This document shows, in pieces, positions 53,276 through 63,197 of a stretch of DNA of 64,000 nt (its first letter is position 1; the number at the start of each line of letters is the position of its first letter). The notes below the pieces were generated by a model, which had not been told where the DNA came from, did not search any database, and saw nothing but the letters and a program-made list of their open reading frames with translations. Made by a program: the position numbers and the translations under genes. Source of the stretch: Paracoccaceae bacterium (GTDB lineage Bacteria; Pseudomonadota; Alphaproteobacteria; Rhodobacterales; Rhodobacteraceae); assembly GCA_028874915.1 (NCBI GenBank), contig JAPPHA010000072.1, positions 38,892 to 102,891 of the forward strand. Reading direction: 5' to 3'.

Positions 53276-53599
53276 GGTCAGTATCCCGGGCTCGACCGGC
53301 GTGACGGGAGGACGAGTACGGGCCTGGAGCGTCCCGGTCCGATGTCATCGGTGATCGGAAGTGTCCTGTGGGTGCGTGCTGTCATTTGGAGATACGATTG
53401 GAGGGCGAGCGATCGATTTGGCCGTTGTATGCAGCGTTGGAACTCGGCATGAAGCGACCCACGCCGTTCGCCGACGGGTCTTCCGGTTCCGTGTCCGGGA
53501 TACCGGCATCCCGGTTGAGTTGACAACAGGTTTTGTGCACGCTGCACTCGTCGCCGGGTCTTGTCGTCCGGTGGCACCGAGGCAACGAATAGGTCCGAA
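53276..53599. promoter_or_regulatory. hutF-hutI divergent promoter region
   Basis: This shared control region lies between hutF and hutIH. A -35-like TTGACA lies at 53520-53525 on the plus strand, 75-80 bases before the hutI ATG. GTGCA-CGC-TGCAC (53535-53539 with 53543-53547) forms a small palindrome just downstream of it that could be an operator. It does not match a HutC site I can confirm, and no hutC is in the window. Confidence 0.4.
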
Positions 53600-54802
53600 A
53601 TGACGGGACAGATTCTCGCTGGAGCTCGGGTCGCGACGCTCGACAGTGTTCAATCATATGGTCTCATTGATCGCGGCGCCGTTGTCGTTTCGGGCGGACG
53701 GGTCGACTGGGTCGGACCGGAATGCGAACTGCCGGGACGTGTTTCCGGCTGGCCGCGCCGAAATCTTGGGGGCAGGCTCGTCACGCCCGGTCTGATCGAC
53801 TGTCACACCCATCTGGTCTATGGCGGTAGCCGCGCCCGCGAATTCGAGATGCGCCTCACCGGCGCAAGCTACGAAGAGATTTCCCGATCCGGTGGCGGGA
53901 TCATGTCAACCGTGCAAGCGACCCGCGGACTGAGTCTGGAGGACCTGGTCGCGTCCGCGCTCCCGCGCCTCGATGCCTTGATCGCCGAGGGCGTGACAAC
54001 CCTGGAGATCAAGTCGGGATACGGAATGGATCTCGATACTGAACTCCGGATGCTCAAGGCTGCGCGGCAACTCGGCGAACGCCGTCCTGTACGGGTCGTG
54101 ACCAGCTTTCTTGGCGCCCACGCCATTCCGGACGAGTTTCGCGATCGATCCGACGCCTACATCGACACCATTTGCCTGCCCGCGCTCGAGGCTGCCCATG
54201 AGGCCGGGCTGGCTGACGCCGTCGACGGATTCTGCGAGGGAATCGCTTTCTCGCCGTCGCAGATCGACCGGGTGTTCGCGCGGGCCCGCCAGTTGGGTCT
54301 TCCCGTCAAGCTGCACGCTGACCAGCTTTCGGATCTCGGCGGTGCGGCGTTGGCATCCCGCCATGCCGCCTTGTCCGCCGACCACCTGGAGTATGTGTCG
54401 GAATCCGGCGTCAAGGCGATGGCGAAGGCCGGAACGGTCGCCGTGTTGCTCCCGGGTGCCTACTACACGCTGCGGGAACCCGTCGCCCCGCCGGTGTCAG
54501 CGTTTCGGGACCATGGAGTCCCGATGGCGGTTGCGACCGATGCCAACCCGGGGTCGTCTCCGATCCACTCGATCCTCACCATCTTGAACATGGCCTGCAC
54601 CCTGTTCCGCCTGACGCCCGAAGAAGCGCTCGCCGGGGTCACCTGCCATGCGGCCGCAGCCCTCGGGTTTCGGGACCGCGGCCGCATTCGGGCCGGCTGT
54701 CTCGCCGACCTTGCCGTCTGGGACTTGGATCATCCCCGAGAACTTGCCTGCCGGATCGGCCCCAATCCGCTCGTCGAGCGAATCTCCGGTATCGGTTCTT
54801 GA
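53600..54802 (+). CDS. hutI: Imidazolonepropionase
   Basis: HutI hydrolyses 4-imidazolone-5-propionate to formimidoylglutamate. It is a metal-dependent amidohydrolase: the HxH is in [34 protein letters not shown], with [13 protein letters not shown](S/A) a HutI hallmark. [34 protein letters not shown] (metal His) and [32 protein letters not shown] (metal His) follow, then [13 protein letters not shown] with the metal Asp. The start is the ATG at 53600, giving 400 residues. It overlaps hutH by four bases. It supplies the substrate for HutF. Confidence 0.97.
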   Translation: MTGQILAGARVATLDSVQSYGLIDRGAVVVSGGRVDWVGPECELPGRVSGWPRRNLGGRLVTPGLIDCHTHLVYGGSRAREFEMRLTGASYEEISRSGGGIMSTVQATRGLSLEDLVASALPRLDALIAEGVTTLEIKSGYGMDLDTELRMLKAARQLGERRPVRVVTSFLGAHAIPDEFRDRSDAYIDTICLPALEAAHEAGLADAVDGFCEGIAFSPSQIDRVFARARQLGLPVKLHADQLSDLGGAALASRHAALSADHLEYVSESGVKAMAKAGTVAVLLPGAYYTLREPVAPPVSAFRDHGVPMAVATDANPGSSPIHSILTILNMACTLFRLTPEEALAGVTCHAAAALGFRDRGRIRAGCLADLAVWDLDHPRELACRIGPNPLVERISGIGS

Positions 54803-56361
54803 CAGACGGGGTGCTGTCAGCAGGAGGCGTCGGCCTCGACGTTCTGGAGGACCTCTATCGGGGCCGGGGGGGTGTCGCGGTTGACCCGGGCGTCCGGGCG
54901 GTTGTCGATACGTCATCAACAATTGTCGCTGAGGCCGCCTCCGGCGACGAACCCGTCTACGGAGTCAACACCGGCTTTGGGAAGCTGGCATCGATCCGCA
55001 TCTCTCCCGACGACACGACGGCGCTCCAGAGGAACCTGATTCTGTCGCACTGCTGCGGCACTGGAGACCCGATCGATCCGGAAACCGTTCGGTTGATGAT
55101 GATTCTGAAGGTGCTTTCGTTCTGCCGAGGTTGCTCTGGCGTGCGCTGGGCCGTTGTCGAGAGCCTTTTGGCGTTGCTCGCGTCGGACGTCACGCCGGTG
55201 ATTCCGTCGCAGGGATCGGTTGGCGCATCCGGCGACCTCGCCCCGCTTGCCCATATGTCGGCTGTTCTCATCGGCGAAGGCGAGGCGATCCAGGGTGATC
55301 GGCGGGTGACGGGCAAGGAGGCACTGGCGGCCGCTGGAATTCAACCTCTTGTTCTTGGCCCCAAGGAGGGTCTGGCGTTGATCAACGGGACCCAGTTCTC
55401 GACTGCGGTCGCCCTTGCCGGACTGTTCGATGCGTGGCGAATCGTCCGGACGTCGATCGTCACGGCTGCCCTCGCGACGGATGCGGCGATGGGGTCGACC
55501 TCGCCTCTGGATTCGGACATCCACCGGTTGCGGGGGCATCAAGGCCAGATCGACGTGGCGGTCGCCATGCGGGCTCTGATGGCGGGCTCGGACATTCGCG
55601 AGAGCCACCGGAGCGGGGATGCACGGGTACAGGATCCCTATTGCCTTCGCTGCCAGCCGCAGGTCGCCGGCGCGGCAATCGATCTAATGCGTTTTGTGGC
55701 CCGGACGTTGACCCTTGAAGCCAACGCCGTGACCGACAACCCGATTGTGCTGACGAAAACCGGGCGGATCATCTCCGGCGGGAACTTCCACGGAGAACCG
55801 GTGGCATTCGCCGCCGACCTTCTTGCAATGGCGGTTTCCGAAATCGGGTCCATTTCTCAGCGCCGGGTTGCACTCCTGATCGATCCCGCATTCTCGTTCG
55901 GCCTGCCGCCTTTCCTGGCGACCGACCCCGGACTGAATTCGGGATTCATGGCTGCCGAAATCGCCACCGCAGCCTTGATGAGCGAGAACCGGCACCTCGC
56001 AAACCCGTGCAGCACTGACACGACGCCAACATCGGCTGGCCAGGAAGACCATGTGTCGATGTCCGCCCATGGCGCCCTCCGGCTCGGGCGGATGAACGAA
56101 AACCTGGCCGGGATCATTGCCACCGAAGCCCTGTGTGCGGCCCAGGGCGTTGAAACTCGTGCCCCGCTCCTGACCAGCCCGCCACTCCGACGGGCGCTCC
56201 GGTGTATTCGGAAGGACGTTTCGGCGCTTTCGGGCGATCGATACCTGATGCCGGACATTGAGATGGCGCGACGACTCGTTCGGTCCGGCGAACTGGAATC
56301 AGCGTGTGGTGTCGACGATCTTCCGCGCCTGACGATGGAGTCGTATCGGTCGGCCCGGTGA
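54799..56361 (+). CDS. hutH: Histidine ammonia-lyase
   Basis: HutH removes ammonia from L-histidine to give urocanate. The MIO prosthetic-group tripeptide Ala-Ser-Gly is in [17 protein letters not shown]. Other hallmarks are [13 protein letters not shown], the [12 protein letters not shown] segment, [29 protein letters not shown] and [31 protein letters not shown]. At 520 residues it is of normal length. The start is TTG at 54799, overlapping the hutI stop; a GTG at 54811 is an alternative. Urocanase (hutU), which links HutH and HutI, is not nearby. Confidence 0.97.
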   Translation: MTDGVLSAGGVGLDVLEDLYRGRGGVAVDPGVRAVVDTSSTIVAEAASGDEPVYGVNTGFGKLASIRISPDDTTALQRNLILSHCCGTGDPIDPETVRLMMILKVLSFCRGCSGVRWAVVESLLALLASDVTPVIPSQGSVGASGDLAPLAHMSAVLIGEGEAIQGDRRVTGKEALAAAGIQPLVLGPKEGLALINGTQFSTAVALAGLFDAWRIVRTSIVTAALATDAAMGSTSPLDSDIHRLRGHQGQIDVAVAMRALMAGSDIRESHRSGDARVQDPYCLRCQPQVAGAAIDLMRFVARTLTLEANAVTDNPIVLTKTGRIISGGNFHGEPVAFAADLLAMAVSEIGSISQRRVALLIDPAFSFGLPPFLATDPGLNSGFMAAEIATAALMSENRHLANPCSTDTTPTSAGQEDHVSMSAHGALRLGRMNENLAGIIATEALCAAQGVETRAPLLTSPPLRRALRCIRKDVSALSGDRYLMPDIEMARRLVRSGELESACGVDDLPRLTMESYRSAR

Positions 56362-56933
56362 CGGGGCCCGTTTCCAGGTGCCATCGCCGAGGCTTTCACG
56401 GATCCGGTCGGCACCCGTGTTCTCGTGGGACGAATCTCTGTTCAGTTCAAACATTGGCTGTACCAGACCGCCGCCGGTCCGCCGGTCTCCGATCGGGGCG
56501 AGATCCTTCCCGACGAAGCCCGGGCCCCGAATGCGGTCGACATTCGGGAGCCGCCAGGAAGCGATCAACGGAATGACGGTCGAAACCGGTCGCGGCGGGA
56601 TTTCTCGAGACCTGTCCGTGCAAGCGGGGCCGGCCCCCAAGACAAACACCTGAAGGAATGCTCACCGGGTCCGAGCGGGCGAGGCCGTCTGAGACCAGCG
56701 GCATGGGGGCTGGCACGACTGCGGCCCGCAATTGTTTCCGGACGGTCGTCCTGTGGCAACCGTCGGGAGCCGCGGAAAAACTCTTGCAATCGGGTAGAAT
56801 GCCTCGCAACTCTCGGTCATTCCGTGATGCCGGAATTCTTGCCGAGATCGCCGCCCCATAGGCGCGGCCGTTTGGTCGGAAACGCACGGGACGTTGGCGA
56901 ATCCATGTTGCGTTGGAGACCGGGACGATCGCG
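56362..56933. other. Gene-free spacer after hutH
   Basis: There is no recognised gene in these 572 GC-rich bases. Overlapping open frames in several directions have the composition of shadow frames. The hutU/hutG/hutC genes often found here are absent. Confidence 0.5.
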
Positions 56934-57419
56934 ATGACCAACACGGATGAGCGAATTCACATCAAGAGGACGGGCACAGTGGACATGGCTCTGACGGCCG
57001 TGGAGGCGTTCTCTCTCTTCAACGCCGAGGGCGAACGACGGTGGGTGGCCGGGTGGAACCCGCGCTATGTGTATTCGGACGGACCCAGCGTGGGCGAGGG
57101 GGTTGTGTTTCAGACCACCAGGTCGGGGGGCGCAACCGAGACCTGGGTCCAGACACGACATGATCCGGCTGCGGGATTCGCTTCGTTCGTGCGTGTCGTT
57201 CCGGATCACCACGTTGCCACCGTGGACGTTAACGTGAAGCCTGCCGGCGAGCTCAAGAGTCAGGCAACCGTGACATATCGCATGATCTCGCTGTCATCCG
57301 ACGGGGACGAATTCGTCAGGGCGTTTGACTCGGCCTTCGAGGACTTCATGGCCCATTGGGCGGAAGCCATACAGCGACATGTCGTCGAGGGAGTTCCCCT
57401 TGACGAAGAGCGGCCGTAG
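56934..57419 (+). CDS. SRPBCC (START/Bet v1-like) family protein
   Basis: This is a small lipid/ligand-binding fold protein of 161 residues. It starts HIKRTGTVDMALTAVEAFSLFNAEGERRWVAGWNPRYVYSD in pieces, a pattern (W-V-x-x-W-x-P) common in SRPBCC proteins of the polyketide-cyclase type. Beta strands TETWVQTRHDPAAGFASFVRVVP and KSQATVTYRMISLS follow, then a long C-terminal helix FVRAFDSAFEDFMAHWAEAIQRHV that closes the cavity. The start is the ATG at 56934. No enzymatic residue can be assigned. It may bind a hydrophobic ligand. It is convergent with the ArsR gene. Confidence 0.8.
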   Translation: MTNTDERIHIKRTGTVDMALTAVEAFSLFNAEGERRWVAGWNPRYVYSDGPSVGEGVVFQTTRSGGATETWVQTRHDPAAGFASFVRVVPDHHVATVDVNVKPAGELKSQATVTYRMISLSSDGDEFVRAFDSAFEDFMAHWAEAIQRHVVEGVPLDEERP

Positions 57420-57493
57420 TCGTGGCGGCTGCGTGGGCCTGCGGTGATTCGGGTTCCGCTTGAAGTCGAACGGCTGATCGGGCCGCAGCCTGC

Positions 57494-57826
57494 CTAACAG
57501 CAATCCTCACGCAGGCAGCAGGCCCGAATGTCGGGATTGGCGCCGCAACAATCACTCAAGAGGAAGGAAAGAAGGCCTCCGAGTTGTTCAAACTCGGCGC
57601 GGTAAATGGTGTTCCGCGATCGGCGTTCAGACCGAATCAGACCCGCGTTCTCGAGCGCAGAAAGGTGGAAGGAAGCACGGGACGAAGTGGCTTCGACCAC
57701 CCTTCCGATGTCACCGGCGGAAGCACCGTCATCTCCGCAGCGGACCAGGTATCGCACGATTCGCAACCGGGTTTCCTGAGCGAGCGCGCCAAGAGCGGCG
57801 ATGGCTTGGGGTTCGTTCACGGGCAT
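57494..57826 (-). CDS. ArsR/SmtB family regulator with Cys-rich tail
   Basis: This is a 110-residue winged-helix repressor. ALAQETRLRIVRYLVRCG, then AGDIGRVVEATSSRASFHLSALENAGLIRSERRSRNTIYRAEF forms the DNA-binding domain with recognition helix SSRASFHLSALE. The final 25 residues include DCCGAN, RACCLREDCC: seven cysteines after the fold, a probable metal, arsenic or thiol-stress sensor site rather than the classic alpha3 CVC box. The ATG at 57826 is directly next to the left arm of a palindromic operator (57827-57856), so transcription may be leaderless or nearly so and autorepressed. It is divergent from the GST gene. Confidence 0.9.
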   Translation of the reverse strand: MPVNEPQAIAALGALAQETRLRIVRYLVRCGDDGASAGDIGRVVEATSSRASFHLSALENAGLIRSERRSRNTIYRAEFEQLGGLLSFLLSDCCGANPDIRACCLREDCC

Positions 57827-57856
57827 TATCTCAATATCTATTGACTTATTGAGATA
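57827..57856. promoter_or_regulatory. ArsR operator: perfect 10-bp inverted repeat
   Basis: TATCTCAATA (57827-57836) is exactly mirrored by TATTGAGATA (57847-57856) across ten bases. The repeat is strikingly A+T-rich in GC-rich DNA and lies in the arsR-GST intergenic region. A TTGACT (-35-like) at 57841-57846 lies in the spacer, with ATACGG-like sequence about 17 bases on for the GST promoter. ArsR-family operators are typically such A+T-rich imperfect palindromes. Binding here would block both promoters. Confidence 0.8.
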
Positions 57857-57923
57857 TCGATCATACGGCGTCTCTCATCCGTGTCAATTCCCAAACGAAG
57901 CCACCAGCGAACGAGCGATCTCC

Positions 57924-58643
57924 ATGAAAGTCATCAGTTTCAAGATTTGTCCATTTGTCCAACGCGTGACAGCATTGCTCGAAGCCAAGGACGCCCCCTA
58001 CGATGTCGAATACGTCGATCTGAACGACAAGCCGGACTGGTTCCTCAAGATATCGCCGCACGGTCAGGTGCCGATTCTGCGCACCGATGACGGGCGTATG
58101 GTCTTCGAGTCCGACGCGATCGTCGAATACATCGACGAGGTGACAAGGCCGTCGCTGCACGCAAGCGATCCGGTTGAGAAGGCACGGGATCGCGCCTGGG
58201 CGCACCTGGCGTCGAAAACCTATTTGGTCCAGTGCGGGGCGCAACGCAGCCCCGACGCCGTAACCCTGGTCGAACGCACCCGGAGATTGGCCGCGGCATT
58301 CGGCAAGATCGAACAACGCTTGGGCGATGGTCCTTTCGCCGGCGGGGATTCCATCGGCATGGTGGACATCGCCTGGCTTCCGATGCTGCATCGCGCGGCC
58401 ATCATTGAAGCCCGTACAGGCTACGACGTTCTTGAAGGATTTCCGCGTGTGAAGGTGTGGCAGGAAGCGGTCCTCGAAACCGGCCTCGCCGAAAAATCCG
58501 TCTCGGATGATTTTGACGAAGTGTTCGCCAAGTTCTACCTCGCCGGATCGACCTACCTTGGTCAACTCACACGCGAGAAAAGCGGCCTGGAGTGCGAGAG
58601 TGTGGTGCGGAGCGCGGCCGATGATCGGACGTGCTGCCAGTAA
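57924..58643 (+). CDS. Glutathione S-transferase family protein
   Basis: This GST has a thioredoxin-like N-domain and helical C-domain. It opens MKVISFKICPFVQRVTALLEAKDAPYDVEYVDLNDKPDWFLKISPHGQVPIL in pieces, with the catalytic Cys/Ser region CPF typical of omega/beta-like classes. The Pro-loop is GQVPIL and the glutathione site is FESDAIVEYIDEV. The C-domain has FAGGDSIGMVDIAWLPML. The protein ends unusually in DRTCCQ, after about 20 residues beyond the usual fold. The start is the ATG at 57924. It is probably regulated by the divergent ArsR protein. Its role may be glutathionylation or reduction of a metal or electrophile stressor. Confidence 0.9.
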   Translation: MKVISFKICPFVQRVTALLEAKDAPYDVEYVDLNDKPDWFLKISPHGQVPILRTDDGRMVFESDAIVEYIDEVTRPSLHASDPVEKARDRAWAHLASKTYLVQCGAQRSPDAVTLVERTRRLAAAFGKIEQRLGDGPFAGGDSIGMVDIAWLPMLHRAAIIEARTGYDVLEGFPRVKVWQEAVLETGLAEKSVSDDFDEVFAKFYLAGSTYLGQLTREKSGLECESVVRSAADDRTCCQ

Positions 58644-58907
58644 GGTCCTGCCAGCCGAATTTCGCGGAAGAAGACCACGGAAGGAATGGACTTGAACGTG
58701 ACATCCGACGGCACAAGCCCGGCGAGCCGACACGCCGCCCGGTCCGAGGGTCGTCCGGTTCGGAAACGTCGATTTGGCGATCCGAAGGCAATCCATTTTG
58801 GCGGTTGCCGAGATGCCACGGCAATTCTGCCGTCGCGTGAACGTGCAAGTACTCGACTCTGACGTGCCGCAGAGGGCACCTGTTGGCGTCCCGCGCGTGG
58901 CGAAACA
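58644..58907. other. Convergent spacer
   Basis: This 264-base region lies between convergent GST and acyl-CoA ligase genes. No coding or clear terminator hairpin was recognised. Confidence 0.4.
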
Positions 58908-60635
58908 TCAGTCGTCTCGGCCCTTCAACGCCTCGATCATCTGCTCTCGCATCCTGAATTTCTGTGGCTTGCCGGTCGCAGTCGTCGGCATTTCAGTGAC
59001 AATGCGAACGTAGCGAGGAACCTTGGTGTGGGCGATGCGCCCCCGGCAGAATGCCCGAACGGCGTCTTCATCCATGACGCGACCCGGATGAAGAATGATC
59101 CAGGCGCAGACGTCCTCACCGTACCTTTCGTCCGGTACGCCGAAGACCTGCGCAGCCGCGATATCGGGATGGGTGAGGAGGAAGTCCTCGATCTCGGCGG
59201 GATATATGTTCTCACCGCCACGGATCAGCATGTCCTTGCTGCGACCAACGATCCGGCAATAGCCCCGCGCATCGATCGTGGCGAGGTCACCGGTGCGCAT
59301 CCAGCCTTCCGAAATCGAATCGGCGGTCCGGTCGGGGTCGTCCCAGTAGCCCTGCATGACCAGATAGCCGCGTGTGAGCAGCTCGCCCTGAACGCCGACC
59401 GGTGTTGTCCGGCCGTCCTCGTGGACGACTTTCACCTCCGCATGCGGCTGAATGCGGCCGACGGTCGAAACGCGGTGCTCAATGGAATCATCCGGGCTCG
59501 TCTGAAACGAGATCGGGCTGGTTTCGGTCATGCCGTATGCGATCGTGATCTCGCGACATCCCATCTCGTTCACGACTCGGTGCATCAGCGAAACGGGACA
59601 GGGCGCACCGGCCATGATTCCGGTACGGATGGCCGAGAGATCGAAACGCTGAAATTCTGGATGGTCAAGCATGGCCGCGAACATCGTCGGCACGCCGTGA
59701 ACGGCCGCGCAACGTTCCGCATCCAGGGCAGCGAGGGTTTCGGCCGCATCAAATCCCTCGCCCGGGAAGACCATGGTCCCACCGCTGGCCGTCGCGACGA
59801 GATTTCCGAGAACCATTCCGAAGCAATGATAAAGCGGTACGGGTATGCACAAGGCTTCGCTGGGCTGCAGACGCATCGCCCGGGCGCAGGAGACGGCATT
59901 GTTGATTATGTTGTGGTGGGTGAGAGTTGCGCCTTTCGGAGACCCGGTCGTTCCGGACGTAAACTGGATGTTGATGGGGTCAAAGGGCGACAGCCGATCC
60001 GAAATGGCGTCGAGCCGCCACCGGTTGCCGCCGCCACCGCGGTCCATGACGGCGTCGAATCCGAAACAGCCGGGTGCCGGTTCGGGACCAAGCTGGACCA
60101 CGGTCCTTAACGTCGGCAGGCGGGCCGCGTGCAGACGGCCGGGTCGGCAGCGGTTCAGTTCCGGAGCGAGTTCCCGAAGCATCTCGACATAGGCGGAGCT
60201 CTTGAACTGCCGGGAGAGAATCAGCGCCTTGGCGCCCACCTTGTTCAATGCGTACTCAAGCTCCGATACACGATAGGCCGGATTGACGTTGACGAGGACC
60301 AGCCCGACGCGCGCGGTTGCGAACTGCGTGATCAGCCATTCGGGACGGTTCGGAGACCAGATTCCGATTCGATCTCCCCGATACAGCCCGAGGCTCAGAA
60401 GTCCTGCCGCCAACCGGTCGACCCGCCGCGCGAGTTGGTCCCAGGACCAGCGGTCGCCCGTCGCCCGAAAGACGGCGGCGGTGCGCCCGCGATGACGTCG
60501 AACGGCTTCCGTCAGAAAGGCAGGAAGCGTCGTATCCAGCAGGGGCTGATCGCTGGGACCGTGGACGTGCGACAGTCCATCGACCGGAACGAGGCCGCGA
60601 GCTGCGAATGCCCGTCGTCTTGCCAGAGGGGTCAT
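58908..60635 (-). CDS. AMP-forming acyl-CoA synthetase (medium/long-chain)
   Basis: This is an ANL-superfamily ligase that activates a carboxylic acid through an acyl-AMP. The P-loop-like motif is [22 protein letters not shown]. The adenine site and A5 motif is [18 protein letters not shown]; the A7/A8 hinge is [47 protein letters not shown]. The catalytic Lys region ends with [33 protein letters not shown]. The length of 575 residues and the start [32 protein letters not shown] resemble fatty-acid and 3-methylmercaptopropionate-type ligases. The start is the ATG at 60635. It lies downstream of the amidase on the same strand and may activate the acid it releases. Confidence 0.92.
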   Translation of the reverse strand: MTPLARRRAFAARGLVPVDGLSHVHGPSDQPLLDTTLPAFLTEAVRRHRGRTAAVFRATGDRWSWDQLARRVDRLAAGLLSLGLYRGDRIGIWSPNRPEWLITQFATARVGLVLVNVNPAYRVSELEYALNKVGAKALILSRQFKSSAYVEMLRELAPELNRCRPGRLHAARLPTLRTVVQLGPEPAPGCFGFDAVMDRGGGGNRWRLDAISDRLSPFDPINIQFTSGTTGSPKGATLTHHNIINNAVSCARAMRLQPSEALCIPVPLYHCFGMVLGNLVATASGGTMVFPGEGFDAAETLAALDAERCAAVHGVPTMFAAMLDHPEFQRFDLSAIRTGIMAGAPCPVSLMHRVVNEMGCREITIAYGMTETSPISFQTSPDDSIEHRVSTVGRIQPHAEVKVVHEDGRTTPVGVQGELLTRGYLVMQGYWDDPDRTADSISEGWMRTGDLATIDARGYCRIVGRSKDMLIRGGENIYPAEIEDFLLTHPDIAAAQVFGVPDERYGEDVCAWIILHPGRVMDEDAVRAFCRGRIAHTKVPRYVRIVTEMPTTATGKPQKFRMREQMIEALKGRDD

Positions 60636-60777
60636 GCGGCCGCCCCTGGTCGTCCATACGGGACCATGGCACGCTTCGGGCGACCGGTATGTGCGGACGG
60701 TTCTACCCTGTCCTGTGCCGAAGGCATGCGTCCCGCTACTGTGGACAGCGTCAGCGGGGAAACCGGCGATGCGACGG

Positions 60778-62292
60778 TCACATCGACCGCCAGTCGCACG
60801 CCTGCTCAAAGGCGGCCGCGGCGCGGTAGATCGTCGCTTCCTGCCAGGAGCCGCCAACGAGCATCAGCCCGACGGGCAGCCCATCGCTCATTCCGCAGGG
60901 AATTGACATCGCCGGGTGACCCGTCACGTCGAACGGCGCCGTGTTCGGAAGCATCTCGAAGGCTCGCTGGCAGGTGAGTGCGAGCGGCGCGTCGGGCGGG
61001 GGCAGCGGGGTCGCTTTCATCGGCAGGGTCGGCATGAGGAGAAGGTCGTGGGCCTCGAGCGCGGCATCGTATTCCGCCCGCAGGCGGCGCGCGAGGTTTT
61101 GCGCCTTCGCATAATAATGACCGCGGTGGTGCTTGAGGTAGTACTGTCCCATGAACATGCAGATCTTGAGCGTGTCGGAAAGTTCGTCGGCCCGGCTTCG
61201 CCAATTCGCGTGAAAGTCGAGCAACGACGTGGTGTACAGGCCCTCCCACCCGGTCCCCATGCCGTTTCCATGCATCATCTGATTCATGAGTCCTTCGAGC
61301 GCAATCGGGGTCCAGATGGCGAGACCTTGGTGATGGGCGGGGATCGAGGCGTCATCGACCGTCGCTCCGAGGCGCCTGAAGATCTCGGTCGCGGTCCGGA
61401 CCTTTGCGTCCACATCCGCTTCCGAAACGGAATGGCCGAAGCCTTCCTTCACGACAGCTATGCGGAGCCCGCCGGCGCCGCGCCCGACGGCACCGGGGTA
61501 GTCGTCGAGTTGCGGGTCGTACTGGCGCGGGTCGAGGCCGTCCGCGCCGGCAATCGCTTGCAGCATCACGGCGTTGTCCTGAACGGTCTGCGTCATTGGC
61601 CCGGTATGGTCGATGGTCGACTCGATTGGCATGAGCCCGGTGTAGGGGACGAGTCCGTGTGTCGGCTTCATCCCGTAGCAGCCGCAATACGACGACGGGG
61701 TTCGAATGGATCCACCCTGGTCGCCTCCGATGGCCATGTCCACGAAATTGCCGCCGACGAGAGCACCGGAGCCCGAGGACGAGCCCCCGGCCGAATAGCC
61801 CGGTTTGTGCGGGTTCTGTACCGGACCCGCGGCCCCGGTGTGGCTGCCGCCGGAGAGGCAGAAATACTCACAGTGCGCCTTTCCGACGATCGTCGCACCG
61901 GCATCCAGGAGACGGGTGACGATGGTGGCGTCCACATCCGGAGTGTAGCCCTTCAGAGTGGAAGCGCCATTCATCATGGGCACCCCGGCAAGGCATACAT
62001 TGTCCTTGAGTGCGACCGTTCGCCCGTGAAGGGGTCCGCGTGGCGCCCCGCGCACCTCAGTTCTCACATACCAGGCGTTCAGTGGATTCTCTTCCGGGGA
62101 CGGCCGATGTCCGGCCGTACGCGGGTAGAGAACCGGAGGCAGGTGGTCGGGCATCGTATCGACTATGTCGTAGGCCCCGAGGGTCCCCTGCATCACGTCG
62201 AGGAACTCCTGGATTCGGGTATCCGACATATGCATTCCCAACTCTCCGACGATGGTTTTGAGCTGAGCATGGGTTGGCCGTTGCGCGGTCAT
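60778..62292 (-). CDS. Amidase signature family amidase
   Basis: This is an amidase-signature hydrolase that converts an amide to acid and ammonia. The catalytic triad is visible: Lys in [15 protein letters not shown], cis-Ser and nucleophile Ser in [56 protein letters not shown] (read in parts). The [14 protein letters not shown] and [17 protein letters not shown] patterns match the amidases found with nitrile hydratases and short-chain or aromatic amides. GGAGG lies nine bases before the ATG at 62292. Its 504 residues are normal. It lies downstream of two Urt/Liv-type ABC ATPases, whose importer may bring in the amide. The upstream gene's open frame overlaps its first 79 codons. Confidence 0.93.
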   Translation of the reverse strand: MTAQRPTHAQLKTIVGELGMHMSDTRIQEFLDVMQGTLGAYDIVDTMPDHLPPVLYPRTAGHRPSPEENPLNAWYVRTEVRGAPRGPLHGRTVALKDNVCLAGVPMMNGASTLKGYTPDVDATIVTRLLDAGATIVGKAHCEYFCLSGGSHTGAAGPVQNPHKPGYSAGGSSSGSGALVGGNFVDMAIGGDQGGSIRTPSSYCGCYGMKPTHGLVPYTGLMPIESTIDHTGPMTQTVQDNAVMLQAIAGADGLDPRQYDPQLDDYPGAVGRGAGGLRIAVVKEGFGHSVSEADVDAKVRTATEIFRRLGATVDDASIPAHHQGLAIWTPIALEGLMNQMMHGNGMGTGWEGLYTTSLLDFHANWRSRADELSDTLKICMFMGQYYLKHHRGHYYAKAQNLARRLRAEYDAALEAHDLLLMPTLPMKATPLPPPDAPLALTCQRAFEMLPNTAPFDVTGHPAMSIPCGMSDGLPVGLMLVGGSWQEATIYRAAAAFEQACDWRSM

Positions 62293-63187
62293 GTACGAAA
62301 TCCTCCGGTCGATTTCGGTGCCGGGCCCGGATTGCGTCCGTGACACCCGTGATTCTGTGGACGCGGCGAGTCCCTGGGGGTCGGGCGGTCGGGGCGACGC
62401 TGTGTACAGTCGTCGCGTCGGCCAACGGTCTGGTTCGCCCCTGCGACGACATCGGGGCGCCCGGCGCCGTTGTGGCGCCGAAGCCGGTAAACGCGTCGAT
62501 AAGCACCGGATCGGTCGCCTTTTCGCCGGTAACCTCGCCACTGATTACGCCCTTTTGCAGGAGCAAGACACGGCTGGACAGCTCGGTGATGAAGTCGAGG
62601 TTCTGCTCCACCAACACAACGGCCAACCCGCGCCGGCGGTTGAGTTCGGCGAGCAACGCAGCAATGTCGTCCACGATCGAGGGCTGGATGCCCTCGGTCG
62701 GTTCGTCGAGCAATATCAGCTCGGGTTCGGAGATGAGGCAGCGGGCGATCGCGAGAAGTTGCTGCTCGCCACCGGACAGCGTTCCGCCGTCACGATCGAG
62801 GAGGTGTTCCAAGCGCGGAAATTCGTCGAGTATCGCCCGAATCGCGGCGTCCTCGTCGCTGTCGCGGTGGGCTGCGATCCCCATGCGAAGGTTGTCACGG
62901 ACGGTGAGATTGGGAAAGATCCCACGCCCTTGCGGCACATAGCCGATTCCGAGATGTGCCCGGTCGCTCGTTCGCTCCCGCGTGAGGTCGAGTCCCCGAA
63001 AGACGATCGCGCCATCGGTGGCGGGGACGATACCCATGATCGACTTGAGCAGCGTGGTCTTTCCCATGCCATTGTGCCCAAGAACGCCGACGACCTCCGT
63101 CTCGTCCACCGAGAGATCGATGCCGTGCAGAACGGGCACACGCCCGTAGCCGGCATTCAGGCCCGCGACCTCAAGCAGTGCGCTCAC
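62057..63187 (-). CDS. Urea/branched-chain amino acid-type ABC ATPase (UrtE/LivF-like) with C-terminal extension
   Basis: The first 235 residues form an ABC ATPase of the UrtE/LivF type. It begins VSALLEVAGLNAGYGRVPVLHGID, has Walker A GHNGMGKTTLLKSIMG, GIGYVPQGRGIFPNLTVRDNL, the signature LSGGEQQLLAIARCL, Walker B LILLDEPTEGIQPS and switch VVLVEQNLDFI. A GTG at 63187, 11 bases after the upstream stop, is the likely start. Unusually, no stop occurs after the normal end (DAFTGFG): the frame stays open for about 140 more Pro/Arg-rich residues, through the amidase start, to 62057, an overlap of 236 bases. The tail looks like shadow sequence, so a lost stop or indel may have created it, or the true end is a frameshift away. 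Confidence 0.85.
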   Translation of the reverse strand: MSALLEVAGLNAGYGRVPVLHGIDLSVDETEVVGVLGHNGMGKTTLLKSIMGIVPATDGAIVFRGLDLTRERTSDRAHLGIGYVPQGRGIFPNLTVRDNLRMGIAAHRDSDEDAAIRAILDEFPRLEHLLDRDGGTLSGGEQQLLAIARCLISEPELILLDEPTEGIQPSIVDDIAALLAELNRRRGLAVVLVEQNLDFITELSSRVLLLQKGVISGEVTGEKATDPVLIDAFTGFGATTAPGAPMSSQGRTRPLADATTVHSVAPTARPPGTRRVHRITGVTDAIRARHRNRPEDFVHDRATANPCSAQNHRRRVGNAYVGYPNPGVPRRDAGDPRGLRHSRYDARPPASGSLPAYGRTSAVPGRESTERLVCEN

Positions 63188-63197
63188 GGTGGTGTCC

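Noticed and set aside
60916..62343. 475-codon plus-strand open frame opposite the amidase
   Set aside because: Antisense shadow; the amidase has an intact catalytic triad and a ribosome binding site.
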